From assembly GCA_015661535.1 (NCBI GenBank), contig DQVY01000127.1, positions 1 to 11,543 on the forward strand: DNA of 11,543 nucleotides. Reading direction: 5' to 3'. The notes under the pieces were generated by a model. It worked only from the letters and a program-made list of their open reading frames with translations. It had not been told where the DNA came from and did no database searches. Shown piece by piece: positions 1 through 7,087 of the stretch; within the stretch, counting starts at the first letter, position 1, and each line of letters starts with the position of its first letter. A program made the position numbers and the translations under genes. This DNA is from Sulfurovum sp. (GTDB taxonomy: Bacteria > Campylobacterota > Campylobacteria > Campylobacterales > Sulfurovaceae).

Positions 1-111
1 AAGACTTACACCTCCGGAGATGACCATGGAAAAGTCCAGTTTCTCACGTTCTGCATGAACGCTAAGAGTAAGGAAAGAGAGGAGAAGAGAGAATTTTAAA
101 AAGAGTTTCAT
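1..111 (-). CDS. Exported protein, N-terminal fragment, possibly patatin-like phospholipase (runs off left edge)
   Basis: The first 37 codons of a gene read leftward from an ATG at 109-111 and continue past the window edge. Residues 1-20 are a clear Sec signal peptide: MKLF, a Leu/Phe/Ser-rich core, then SVHA with probable cleavage before Glu21. The mature part starts EREKLDFSMVISGGVSL. The stretch VISGGVSL resembles the glycine-rich oxyanion loop at the N-terminus of patatin-like phospholipases, where the loop is followed by GAYxxG. That continuation is outside the window, so the family call is inference from eight residues. A ribosome site (AAAAAGG) lies about 8 bases upstream of the ATG. 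The gene follows the aminotransferase by 62 bases on the same strand and may be co-transcribed. The signal peptide and start are well supported; the function is tentative. Confidence 0.6.
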   Translation of the reverse strand, partial: MKLFLKFSLLLSFLTLSVHAEREKLDFSMVISGGVSL

Positions 112-143
112 GGGAATGACCTTTTTGAATGGTGAACTTGAAA

Positions 144-164
144 GAGGGTAAGGAGATCACCCTC
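144..164 (-). terminator. Weak hairpin between aminotransferase and downstream gene
   Basis: A 6-base stem (GAGGGT / ACCCTC) with a 9-base loop lies just after the aminotransferase stop. On the minus strand it is followed by only three T residues. This could be a weak or attenuating terminator, or chance. The short stem and poor T-tract keep confidence low. Confidence 0.25.
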
Positions 165-173
165 AGAAGTCAT

Positions 174-1343
174 TTAGGATTTTTTGCTTTTTACAAATTT
201 TTCAATACGTCTGATACCTTCACGTATAGTAGTGATATCAGTTGCAAAAGAGAATCTAAAGTAGCCTTCTGAACCAAAACCTATACCGGGAACCACGGCA
301 ACACCTGTTGCTTGAAGTAACTCTTTACAAAATGCTATGGAGTCATTGGAGATATCTTTGATGTTCACGAAGAGGTAAAATGCTCCTTGTGGTTTTAGCA
401 CAGAAAGACCATCTATTTCGTTAAAGAGTTTTACTGCTTCATCTGCTCTGCCTTCAAAAGCTCTTCTCATGTTCTCTATGTCATCATCTACTTCACCCAG
501 CAGTGCAGGAATGGCCGCTTTTTGGGTAATAGAATTTATGTTAGAGGTACTTTGGCTTTGCAGTTTATTCATTGCAGCAATGAGCTCTTTGTTTGGTGTA
601 GCCAAATACCCAAAACGCCATCCTGTCATGGCTACAGATTTACTAAGACCATTGACTGTGACCGTGCGTTGGTACATGTCCTCAGAGATGCTTGCTGCTG
701 CTACAAATTCAATGCCATACACAAGTTTTTCATACATTTCATCAGAAACGACGATGATGTCTGTCCCTTTTAAAACTTCAGCCAAAGCTTCAAGTTCTTC
801 TTTTGAGTAGACTGAACCCGTTGGGTTGGAAGGTGTGGTTAAAATGATCATTTTTGTTTTGCTTGTGATGGCATCTTTTAATTGATCTGCAGTGATCTTA
901 AATCCTGCAATTTCATTGGTATCGATAACGACTGGTATAGCAGAAGCATACTTGACCAACTCAGGGTAGGTTACCCAGTAGGGTGCAGGGATGATGACTT
1001 CATCTCCTGGGTTCAGTGTCGCTTGTAAGAGGTTAAAGAGTGACTGTTTTGCGCCATTGGAGACAATGATGTCTGAAGGTGCATAGTCAAGACCGTTGTC
1101 TCTTTTGAGTTTGGTAGCTACAGCTTCAAGAAGTTCCGGTATACCTGGTACAGCGGTATATTGTGTAAATCCATCATTGATGGCTTTGATCGCTTCATCT
1201 TTAATACGCTGAGGGGTACCAAAGTCTGGTTCTCCGGCAGAAAAAGAGAGAATATCTTTGCCCTGTGCTTTTAGATCACGGGCAAGTGAAGAGATGGCTA
1301 TAGTAAGTGACGGTGACAGTGTTTGGATGCGATCAGATAGCAT
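174..1343 (-). CDS. aspB: Aspartate aminotransferase, class I PLP-dependent
   Basis: A 389-residue fold-type I aminotransferase that most likely exchanges the amino group between aspartate and 2-oxoglutarate in the cytoplasm, linking the TCA cycle to aspartate-family amino acids. Visible signatures in order are SAGEPDF (35-41), SNGAKQS (95-101), PYWVTYPE (121-128, with the PLP-stacking Trp123), PSNPTG (171-176, PLP Asn), SDEMYE (200-205, Asp201 and Tyr204), the PLP-binding lysine Lys235 in SKSVAMTGWRFGY, and Arg363 in YFRFSFA, the expected alpha-carboxylate clamp. The length matches the bacterial Ib/gamma-type AspATs of about 390 residues. The start has an AAAGGG ribosome site 6 bases upstream and its own candidate promoter. 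It lies 90 bases after cysE. Substrate preference cannot be fixed by eye: some relatives also use prephenate or other amino acids. Confidence 0.9.
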   Translation of the reverse strand: MLSDRIQTLSPSLTIAISSLARDLKAQGKDILSFSAGEPDFGTPQRIKDEAIKAINDGFTQYTAVPGIPELLEAVATKLKRDNGLDYAPSDIIVSNGAKQSLFNLLQATLNPGDEVIIPAPYWVTYPELVKYASAIPVVIDTNEIAGFKITADQLKDAITSKTKMIILTTPSNPTGSVYSKEELEALAEVLKGTDIIVVSDEMYEKLVYGIEFVAAASISEDMYQRTVTVNGLSKSVAMTGWRFGYLATPNKELIAAMNKLQSQSTSNINSITQKAAIPALLGEVDDDIENMRRAFEGRADEAVKLFNEIDGLSVLKPQGAFYLFVNIKDISNDSIAFCKELLQATGVAVVPGIGFGSEGYFRFSFATDITTIREGIRRIEKFVKSKKS

Positions 1344-1370
1344 GAAAACCCTTTAATAAAATAAATTAGA

Positions 1371-1386
1371 TAATGATTATTATAGC
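1371..1386 (-). promoter_or_regulatory. Candidate promoter of aspB with motif shared with speA
   Basis: On the minus strand the sequence reads GCTATAATAATCATTA, containing a perfect TATAAT -10 box at 1379-1384. Transcription would start near 1372 and leave a leader of about 30 bases. No TTGACA-like -35 is visible, as is common for Campylobacterota housekeeping promoters. The same 16-base motif with one change precedes speA. The region also reads AGATAATGATTATTA on the plus strand (1368-1382), which matches the 7-1-7 Fur-box pattern at 12 of 14 defined positions. The operator interpretation is speculative. Confidence 0.55.
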
Positions 1387-1433
1387 TTAAAGTGTTTATG
1401 TTTCTCTATTTACATGGGTATAAGAGGTCGTGA

Positions 1434-2135
1434 TTAATCCATACTGTGAATAAAGTTATCATATTCTTCATCTAGATCATGGTCTTTTCGCTTAATGGCA
1501 TCTTTTTTACCTTGAGGGAGGGCATCTTCAAGTACTTCTATCCGTTTGAGTAGATATTCAAAAATTTCTTTATTGATATCGGGCATCACTTCATGACTTA
1601 GGTGAGATGTCTTTTTCTCGCATTGGACAACACGTGCCGGTATGCCAACAGCTGTAGCAGAAAAGGGAACATTTTTAACCACTACTGAGTTTGCACCTAT
1701 TTTTGCATCATCTCCTATGAAGATATTGCCCAGTATCTTTGCACCTGCACCTATGACCACATTGTTACCTATGGTTGGGTGGCGTTTCCCTTTAGAGGTT
1801 CGCACACCCCCTAAGGTTACTTGCTGGTAGATGACCACATCATCACCGATGATAGTCGTTTCACCTATGACCACACCTACACCATGGTCTATAAAGACCC
1901 TTCGGCCTATGGTAGCAGCGGGGTGTATGTCAATCATAGTGAAAAACATGCCAAAGGCTGAAATGAACCGAGGTATGAAGCGTAACCCTCTTTTATATAA
2001 AGAGTGTGCAAAACGGTGAAAGAAAAGTGCCCATAGGCCAGGGTAGTTGAAAAAAAGTTCAAAAGTCGAGTGTAGGGCAGGGTCATTTTTCTTGACATTT
2101 GAAAAATCTTCTTTTATGAGCCTAAATACATTCAC
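1434..2135 (-). CDS. cysE: Serine O-acetyltransferase
   Basis: Transfers acetyl from acetyl-CoA to serine, giving O-acetylserine, the carbon skeleton for cysteine synthesis. From the preferred GTG start (2133-2135) it is 233 residues. A short helical N-terminal part (about 1-65) precedes a left-handed beta-helix of hexapeptide repeats (about 70-170). The catalytic pair is visible as Asp69 in DIHP and His84 in [13 protein letters not shown], with the same 15-residue spacing as in E. coli CysE; YQQVTLGG follows. A charged tail of about 60 residues (about 172-233) includes a helix [15 protein letters not shown] and ends in HSMD, not the terminal Ile that docks into CysK in classical complexes. 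The GTG has AAGGA 8 bases upstream and puts FRLIKEDF right after the start, as in short CysE proteins. Earlier ATG codons at 2162 and 2198 are in frame but overlap speA by 41-77 bases. With the GTG start the overlap is 14 bases, suggesting translational coupling. Confidence 0.88.
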   Translation of the reverse strand: MNVFRLIKEDFSNVKKNDPALHSTFELFFNYPGLWALFFHRFAHSLYKRGLRFIPRFISAFGMFFTMIDIHPAATIGRRVFIDHGVGVVIGETTIIGDDVVIYQQVTLGGVRTSKGKRHPTIGNNVVIGAGAKILGNIFIGDDAKIGANSVVVKNVPFSATAVGIPARVVQCEKKTSHLSHEVMPDINKEIFEYLLKRIEVLEDALPQGKKDAIKRKDHDLDEEYDNFIHSMD

Positions 2136-4014
2136 GTGAATTGTCCTTGGTTTTGTTTTCATTATTAGCCTGAATCGTTTTAAGATAGCTGTTTTCACTT
2201 AAATAGAGATATAGTTTACCTAAAATTTCCCGTTTCTCTTCTTGGTTCATGTGTTTAGACTCTTCTATACGTGTTTTAAGTCTTTTGTCAATGAGGTTTG
2301 TATCGTAATCAAGATCATCAAGTACATCCATAAGATTTTGTGCTTCTATAAGGTGTTCAACACGGTAATTATCTTGCTCATCAAATGCTATGACCGCTTC
2401 TGTAGGGTGCGTAAAAAGGTTGTGTTTCATACCCAGTACCTCTTGGTAGGCTCCGGTAAGGAAAAATCCTAAAAAGTACTCTTCGTCACTGACGTCAATG
2501 TCATGAAGATAAAGCGGCAGGTCACGGTTAAAACCCAATTCTCCGTCACTGTCGCAGGTAATGTCCCAAATACTGGCAGGGTTCGTCGGTTTTTCATCGA
2601 GTCTGTCTAAAGGCATGACGGGGAAATGTTGTGTCAGTCCCCAAAAGTCCGGCAGGGACTGAAAGGCAGAAAAATTGACCAAATATTTTTCCTGTATCCG
2701 GTCTTGCAGTTTTTTAAGTTCATCGGTATCTTCTGCTTTCAGAAGCCAAATGGCTTTTTTGATAATAAGATTTACCAGTATCTCAGTGTTGGAACGGTCT
2801 TCCAAATCAATGTATCCTAAATCAAAAAGTGTCAAAAGACTTTCCATATGATCGAGTGCATCATGCAGGTACTCTCGTGCATGTTTTCGGGTAATGGAAC
2901 GGTAGAGGTCATGTAACTCTTCTATAAGCGGAGGGTTTGTCTCTTTAAGACGCAAGCCTTTTTCATGGTACTCTTGTGAAAAGAGTTCCAGTACAGGGGC
3001 AACCAAAACAGAGTGTGAGGCTGCGATGTATCGTCCCGATTCTGTAAAGATATCAGGCTCTTCTACCCCTTTGCTTTTGGCGATCTCCTGCATAAGAAAG
3101 ACCACATCATTGGCAAACTCCTGCAGTGAGTAGTTCCGTTCCTGCTTTCCCTCATGCTGGCTGTATTCCACAGCCAAACCACCCCCAATGTTTATTGCAC
3201 CCAGTGCATTTGCACCACGCTTTTTAAGCTCTGCATAAATGTTGCCTGCTTCACGCAGCGCCTTTTTAAGCGGGGCGATGTCAGACATTTGTGAGCCTAT
3301 GTGAAAATGGATCATCCAGAGATGCTCAAGAAGATGATGTTTTTTTAACATCTCATAGGCTTCAAGAAGTTCGGTAGAAGTAAGACCAAACTTGGAAGAG
3401 TAGCCACCGCTCTTTGCCCAAATGCCAATGCCGGAACTGTGCAGCCGTATACGCACCCCAATTTTAGGAGATATTGGGCTTTCAAGGTTTTGGTTAAACT
3501 CTTTGTTGACCTGTATAATGGTCTCCAATTCTCCAAGACCTTCTATGGTGATGGTGATGTTGTGTCCCATTTTTGCCGCAATGAAACACAGAGAGATCAT
3601 CTCTTTGTCTTTAAAGCCATTGACGGTAATGGGCGCACCCAAAGGGGTTTTTGTCATAGCAATAATGAGTTCGGCTTTGCTTCCTGCCTCAAGTCCATAC
3701 TGGTAGCTTTGTGAAACATCCATAAGTGCATTAATGAAGTTTGGGAACTGGTTTACCTTAAGAGGAAAAACAGCATGAAAATCCCCTTTATAGGCAAATG
3801 TTTTTTTTGCTTTTTCAAAGGTTTGAAAAAGCGTGGAGATCTGTTTTTCTATAAGGTGGGGAAAACGAAGAAGAAGAGGGCCTTTATAGCCTTTTTCTCG
3901 AATATTATGGGTGATTTGAAGAAGGGAAGGTTGAGAAGCATGGTTGATGTTAATGGTGTCACCATCGATAATAAAGTTTTCATCTCCCCAAATATGTAAC
4001 CCAAAATCTTTCAT
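2122..4014 (-). CDS. speA: Biosynthetic arginine decarboxylase
   Basis: A 630-residue PLP enzyme (alanine-racemase-type fold III plus beta domain) that decarboxylates arginine to agmatine, the first step of the agmatine route to putrescine and spermidine. The PLP lysine is Lys86 in FPLKVNQ, followed by [10 protein letters not shown] (107-116). HFHIGSQ (236-242) and GGGLAVEY (277-284) bind the cofactor phosphate region, ESGRY lies at 325-329, and the catalytic cysteine region is CDSDGE, with Cys487. Length agrees with the SpeA family (about 630-660), not with the shorter ornithine or lysine decarboxylases. The ATG has AGGG 7 bases upstream, and a promoter sits at about 4044-4049. The 3' end overlaps cysE. 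The gene upstream encodes a degenerate homologue of agmatine deiminase, the enzyme that would use SpeA's product. Confidence 0.95.
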   Translation of the reverse strand: MKDFGLHIWGDENFIIDGDTININHASQPSLLQITHNIREKGYKGPLLLRFPHLIEKQISTLFQTFEKAKKTFAYKGDFHAVFPLKVNQFPNFINALMDVSQSYQYGLEAGSKAELIIAMTKTPLGAPITVNGFKDKEMISLCFIAAKMGHNITITIEGLGELETIIQVNKEFNQNLESPISPKIGVRIRLHSSGIGIWAKSGGYSSKFGLTSTELLEAYEMLKKHHLLEHLWMIHFHIGSQMSDIAPLKKALREAGNIYAELKKRGANALGAINIGGGLAVEYSQHEGKQERNYSLQEFANDVVFLMQEIAKSKGVEEPDIFTESGRYIAASHSVLVAPVLELFSQEYHEKGLRLKETNPPLIEELHDLYRSITRKHAREYLHDALDHMESLLTLFDLGYIDLEDRSNTEILVNLIIKKAIWLLKAEDTDELKKLQDRIQEKYLVNFSAFQSLPDFWGLTQHFPVMPLDRLDEKPTNPASIWDITCDSDGELGFNRDLPLYLHDIDVSDEEYFLGFFLTGAYQEVLGMKHNLFTHPTEAVIAFDEQDNYRVEHLIEAQNLMDVLDDLDYDTNLIDKRLKTRIEESKHMNQEEKREILGKLYLYLSENSYLKTIQANNENKTKDNSRECI

Positions 4015-4035
4015 CTGACACCCTATTTTATAATC

Positions 4036-4051
4036 TAATGATAATTATAGC
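4036..4051 (-). promoter_or_regulatory. Candidate promoter of speA
   Basis: The minus strand reads GCTATAATTATCATTA with a perfect TATAAT at 4044-4049, about 30 bases upstream of the speA ATG. It matches 15 of 16 bases of the motif in front of aspB. It lies downstream of the palindromic repeat at 4083-4111, so speA can be transcribed independently of the lipoprotein gene. No clear -35 is seen. Confidence 0.55.
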
Positions 4052-4082
4052 AAAATTAAATCTAAACTTTTAAAATTCTCTC

Positions 4083-4111
4083 CTCGTTCCCACGTTGCAC
4101 GTGGTAACGAG
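4083..4111. repeat. Palindromic repeat (REP-like), 12-base arms
   Basis: Left arm CTCGTTCCCACG (4083-4094) and right arm CGTGGTAACGAG (4100-4111) are complementary at 11 of 12 positions around a 5-base loop. The pattern CTCGTTCCCACG...CGTGG-AACGAG resembles palindromic intergenic repeats that I recall being dispersed in many proteobacterial genomes. It sits in the 103-base gap between the lipoprotein stop and speA. On the minus strand it is followed by GAGAATTTTAAAAG, not a proper T-tract, so it is a poor intrinsic terminator, although it could stabilise the 3' end of the upstream mRNA. Confidence 0.65.
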
Positions 4112-4117
4112 AAGGTT

Positions 4118-5131
4118 TTATGGCGCAGGTTCTTGTAAAGTAACAGCATGAATATCTTCTTTTATAGCATCAACGCTCAGTTGTTCTATGCTTCTGTCTT
4201 CAAACGCATGCTGGAGAGTCTTATAGGCTTTGTAGTCTGCTTCATCGTCTCCATACGTTTGCATAACAAGTGCATTGTTGCAGAGATAGTAGCCCAGGTA
4301 ACTTTTGTCTGAGCCTTTTGGTGCATCTATGGTGATGACTTTTAATGTATGTCCCAAAGCATCTTTTTCACTTTTTAGCTGTTGGATGTTTTCTCTGCTT
4401 AGCTCATAGTCATCAGTGTTTTTATTATTGTTTTTATGTGCAAGGATAACACCTACTCTTGCAAAACGTGCAGCGATAGTACGCTCTTTTGTACCTTTAA
4501 GCCAAATGATCTTTTGCAGTCCAAGCAAGGTTTTTAACTCTGTTTCGATCTCTTCTTTTTCCCAGTCCGGATTGATATCATCATTGACAATGCAATTTTC
4601 TATCATCATCGCAGTACCTGCACCATCTACATCGATGCAAGTGGCTTTGACGACAAGGTTTGAAGCAACAGCTTTGGCAGATGCTTTTTTGATGAGGAAG
4701 GCTGAAATGTTCGTATCTGTCGAGTGCTTGTAGTGAAAGTCAATGCCCACGAGGTTTTTTTCATCATAAGTAAATGTTGGTCCTTCATCGCGTATCCGGG
4801 GGGAAGTGACATTTGATTCTAGTACTTCTATGGGGTAGTGGTGTGTATGAAGGTCTCCAAGCAGGGTTAAGAGCCTTTGATGTTCTGCAGGGTCAACCAC
4901 TATGGACACAGGCTCATATTGTGCGATTGTAGAGGCGATGAGTATGAGGTTTTGTTGTACTTCTTTGCTTCCCTGAAAAGCCATCCAGGTTTTTTGATGA
5001 GAAGTACCTTCAAAAGGCATGGTGGAAGGATCGACAGCCGTCAGTTCACCTCTTGGGTCACGGTTACAAGAGTAAATTGCGACACCCAACAGTACGAACA
5101 TTGTAATTCTACGTTTGATATGCCTCATCAT
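4118..5131 (-). CDS. Predicted lipoprotein, catalytically degenerate agmatine deiminase-family protein
   Basis: A 337-residue protein with a lipoprotein signal: a basic N-terminus (RHIKRR), a hydrophobic core, and the lipobox AIYSC with Cys22. The rest follows the agmatine deiminase / PAD_porph order: TWMAF (48-52), EPVSIVV (73-79), SPRIRDEGPTF (110-120, matching SWxRDxGPTF), IDVDGAGT (166-173), KIIWLKGT (207-214), SYLGYYLCNNALV (277-289, matching ASYxNFxxxNxxV), GDDEAD (294-299) and DIHAVTLQEP (327-336). Known active residues are missing. The EGG before DGxGT reads KAT, the RNP arginine is Ile186, the GH(I/V)D segment after WLxG is deleted, and the catalytic Cys of HCxTQQxP is Ala329. The frame is open throughout, so this looks like a retained pseudoenzyme or a protein with changed function, not a decayed gene. 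The second ATG (5126-5128) has better spacing (5 bases) from AAGGG than the first. It reads toward speA, which makes agmatine. Confidence 0.75.
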   Translation of the reverse strand: MMRHIKRRITMFVLLGVAIYSCNRDPRGELTAVDPSTMPFEGTSHQKTWMAFQGSKEVQQNLILIASTIAQYEPVSIVVDPAEHQRLLTLLGDLHTHHYPIEVLESNVTSPRIRDEGPTFTYDEKNLVGIDFHYKHSTDTNISAFLIKKASAKAVASNLVVKATCIDVDGAGTAMMIENCIVNDDINPDWEKEEIETELKTLLGLQKIIWLKGTKERTIAARFARVGVILAHKNNNKNTDDYELSRENIQQLKSEKDALGHTLKVITIDAPKGSDKSYLGYYLCNNALVMQTYGDDEADYKAYKTLQHAFEDRSIEQLSVDAIKEDIHAVTLQEPAP

Positions 5132-5149
5132 TACCCTTATATTTTTGGA

Positions 5150-5155
5150 ATTATA
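5150..5155 (-). promoter_or_regulatory. Candidate -10 box for the lipoprotein gene
   Basis: TATAAT on the minus strand (preceded by TAGA) lies 19 bases from the first ATG, giving a short leader containing AAGGG. The -35 region is not recognisable. It forms one half of a divergent promoter region with the mla operon. Confidence 0.5.
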
Positions 5156-5200
5156 TCTAAATGGTTTTAGAATTAGAGGTGTCCTTAATCTAATCTTACC

Positions 5201-5206
5201 TATAAT
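5201..5206 (+). promoter_or_regulatory. Candidate -10 box for the mla operon
   Basis: A perfect TATAAT lies only 7 bases before the chosen ATG (5214). A start at the usual 6-7 bases past the box would make the mRNA leaderless or nearly so, consistent with the absence of a Shine-Dalgarno sequence before this ATG. An upstream promoter cannot be excluded. Confidence 0.4.
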
Positions 5207-5213
5207 TGTTAGT

Positions 5214-6317
5214 ATGAATACACCGTATATAACATTAGAAAGTCATCCAGAGCATGTTAATTTTATAGCAAGAGGAAAATGGGTGCTTGATACGGTGTTT
5301 AAAATAGAAGAAGAACTGCGCAAGGTCCCCTGTCATAAAAAGATCATATGGGATCTGTCCGGAATTAATGATTTTGACTCAGCAGGTGTTTTACTCTTTA
5401 TAGAATATCTTGAACGTTTTGAAAAAGAGACTACTGTTGAAGTAGTGGGATATACCTCTGGTCAAAAAGCGATGTATGACCTCCTTCATCAAAATATACC
5501 CAAGATGCAAAGTCCTAAAAAGAAACATTTTGTAGAGACATTGGGTGAACATAGTTTTGAAATAATTAAAGATATCAGTGAATTTATTACCTTTATCGGG
5601 CATCTTATGTATGCTTTTATGCATACGCTTATGAACCCCAAAGAGATACGTTTTAAGGAGACAGTCTATCATATTCACCAATCCGGATTCAATGCACTGG
5701 TCATTATAGGATTAACATCATTTTTGGTGGGGATGGTCATCTCCTATCAGGGCTCTGTACAGTTGGCTAAATTTGGGGCAGATATTTTCATTGTAGATAC
5801 CGTGGCTATTTCTTTGACAAGAGAGTTGGCGCCTATGATCACAGCCATTGTCATAGCCGGGAGAAGTGGTTCTGCCTATACGGCTGAAATAGGCGCTATG
5901 AAGATCACTGAAGAGATCGCGGCTATGAGAACCATGGGCTTTGACCCGTATACTTTTTTGGTCTTACCTCGTATTATTGCGCTGATGATAGCATTGCCTC
6001 TGCTTATATTTTTTGCTGATATCATAGGGATATTTGGAGGTATGGTAGCAGCAGCAATACAGCTGGATATCTCTATGACAGAGTTTATCAATAGACTGTA
6101 CGAGGTCTTGGAAGTGAAACATTATATTTTAGGCATGATAAAAGGACCGGTATTTGCTTTCATTATTGCTGCGGTAGGATGTTTTAGAGGCTTTCAGGTT
6201 TCTGACAATACGGAGAGTATCGGACAGCATACTACATCTTCCGTGGTAAATTCTATTTTTCTTGTGATTGCATTTGATGCACTCTTTTCTGTTATTTTTA
6301 CGAGTCTGAACCTATGA
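5214..6317 (+). CDS. mlaE: MlaE-type lipid ABC transporter permease with N-terminal STAS domain
   Basis: Inner-membrane permease of an MCE/Mla phospholipid transporter, 367 residues from the ATG at 5214. E. coli MlaE has about 260; the extra N-terminal hundred residues form a STAS-like domain with WDLSGINDFDSAGVLLF (46-62), the role played by separate MlaB in E. coli. The permease half (about 150-367) has the family's hallmark region: GSVQLAKFGAD (180-190), LTRELAPMITAIVIAGRSGSAY (201-222), EIGAMKITEEIAAMRTMG (225-242) and several hydrophobic spans. A longer reading from 5115 would add 33 residues with a hydrophobic stretch, but it would overlap the start of the divergent lipoprotein gene and has no family support. 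The stop overlaps the next start as ATGA. The fusion ties the regulatory STAS domain directly to the permease. Confidence 0.9.
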   Translation: MNTPYITLESHPEHVNFIARGKWVLDTVFKIEEELRKVPCHKKIIWDLSGINDFDSAGVLLFIEYLERFEKETTVEVVGYTSGQKAMYDLLHQNIPKMQSPKKKHFVETLGEHSFEIIKDISEFITFIGHLMYAFMHTLMNPKEIRFKETVYHIHQSGFNALVIIGLTSFLVGMVISYQGSVQLAKFGADIFIVDTVAISLTRELAPMITAIVIAGRSGSAYTAEIGAMKITEEIAAMRTMGFDPYTFLVLPRIIALMIALPLLIFFADIIGIFGGMVAAAIQLDISMTEFINRLYEVLEVKHYILGMIKGPVFAFIIAAVGCFRGFQVSDNTESIGQHTTSSVVNSIFLVIAFDALFSVIFTSLNL

Positions 6318-7087
6318 ATCCACTTATTAAGGTTGAGGGTCTTGTCACTAAGTTTGGAGAACGGACCATCCATGATGGTGTTAAACTGCATATTGATGAA
6401 AATGAGATCTATGGCATCTTGGGTGAAAGTGGTTCGGGTAAATCCGTCCTCATGAAAGAGATGATCATGCTTTTACAACCTACAGAGGGAGAGGTGAGTG
6501 TTTTAGGAATGTCATTAAATGATATTTCCTATAAAGAGGCACAAAGATTGAGGAGTGACTGGGGTATTTTGTTTCAGTTTGGTGCCTTGTATTCTTCTTT
6601 GACCATTGCTGAAAATATAGAAATACAACTGAAAGAGTTTACAAATATTTCTAAAATGATGAGAGACAAACTGGTTGCCTCAAAATTGGCACTTGTAGGC
6701 TTGGAGCCTTATGTAGGAGGACTGTACCCTTCAGAACTTTCCGGAGGTATGGTAAAGCGTGCAGCTTTGGCACGTGCTTTGGCCATGGAACCCAAATTAC
6801 TTTTTTTAGATGAACCAACCTCAGGCCTAGACCCCATTGGTGCACGTAATTTTGATGCACTTATTGTAGAACTGCGTGACCTTCTGGGTATTACGGTGGT
6901 GATGATCACCCATGACCTGGAGAGTATTTTTTCTATAGTAGACAGGATGGCTGTGTTGGCAGACAAACATGTAGTAGCAGAAGGCACTTTGGAAAATGTG
7001 TTACAATCACAACATCCTTTTGTAGAAGAGTTTTTTAAAAATGAGTACACAAAAGAACGTTTTAAGGACAAGATAAAAGATGTATAG
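6314..7087 (+). CDS. mlaF: MlaF-type lipid ABC transporter ATPase
   Basis: A 257-residue cytoplasmic ATPase that energises phospholipid movement through the MlaE-like permease. Walker A is GESGSGKS (37-44, Lys43), the Q-loop glutamine is Gln88 in LFQFGAL, the ABC signature is LSGGM (142-146), and Walker B is LLFLDE (162-167) with catalytic Glu167. The D-loop SGLDP (170-174) and switch His200 in MITHD complete a full set, so the enzyme should be active. FQFGALYSSLT is typical of the MlaF subgroup, as is LSGGM where most ABC proteins have LSGGQ. The charged C-terminal tail (about 241-257) extends past the core. Translation is probably coupled to mlaE (ATGA overlap), and the gene's end overlaps mlaD by 8 bases. 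Confidence 0.94.
   Translation: MNPLIKVEGLVTKFGERTIHDGVKLHIDENEIYGILGESGSGKSVLMKEMIMLLQPTEGEVSVLGMSLNDISYKEAQRLRSDWGILFQFGALYSSLTIAENIEIQLKEFTNISKMMRDKLVASKLALVGLEPYVGGLYPSELSGGMVKRAALARALAMEPKLLFLDEPTSGLDPIGARNFDALIVELRDLLGITVVMITHDLESIFSIVDRMAVLADKHVVAEGTLENVLQSQHPFVEEFFKNEYTKERFKDKIKDV

Noticed and set aside
2402..2411. GTAGGGTGCG resembling the REP head found at 10616
   Set aside because: It is inside the speA coding sequence, has no hairpin partner and matches only ten bases; probably chance.
4083..4111. Palindrome as a standard intrinsic terminator of the lipoprotein gene
   Set aside because: The stem is strong enough, but neither side has a proper T-tract directly after it.
4118..5131. 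Lipoprotein gene as a frameshifted pseudogene of agmatine deiminase
   Set aside because: The frame is continuous, with family landmarks in one frame from N- to C-terminus and an intact lipoprotein signal. The losses are specific substitutions and a clean deletion.
5115..5213. Longer start for the STAS-MlaE permease with a hydrophobic extension
   Set aside because: It would overlap the start of the divergent lipoprotein gene and cover both candidate promoters. The STAS domain begins naturally after the ATG at 5214.
6709..7071. Open frame of 120 codons on the minus strand inside mlaF
   Set aside because: Antisense to the conserved ABC signature and Walker B region. The Ser/Arg-rich translation looks like a mirror of the real coding strand.
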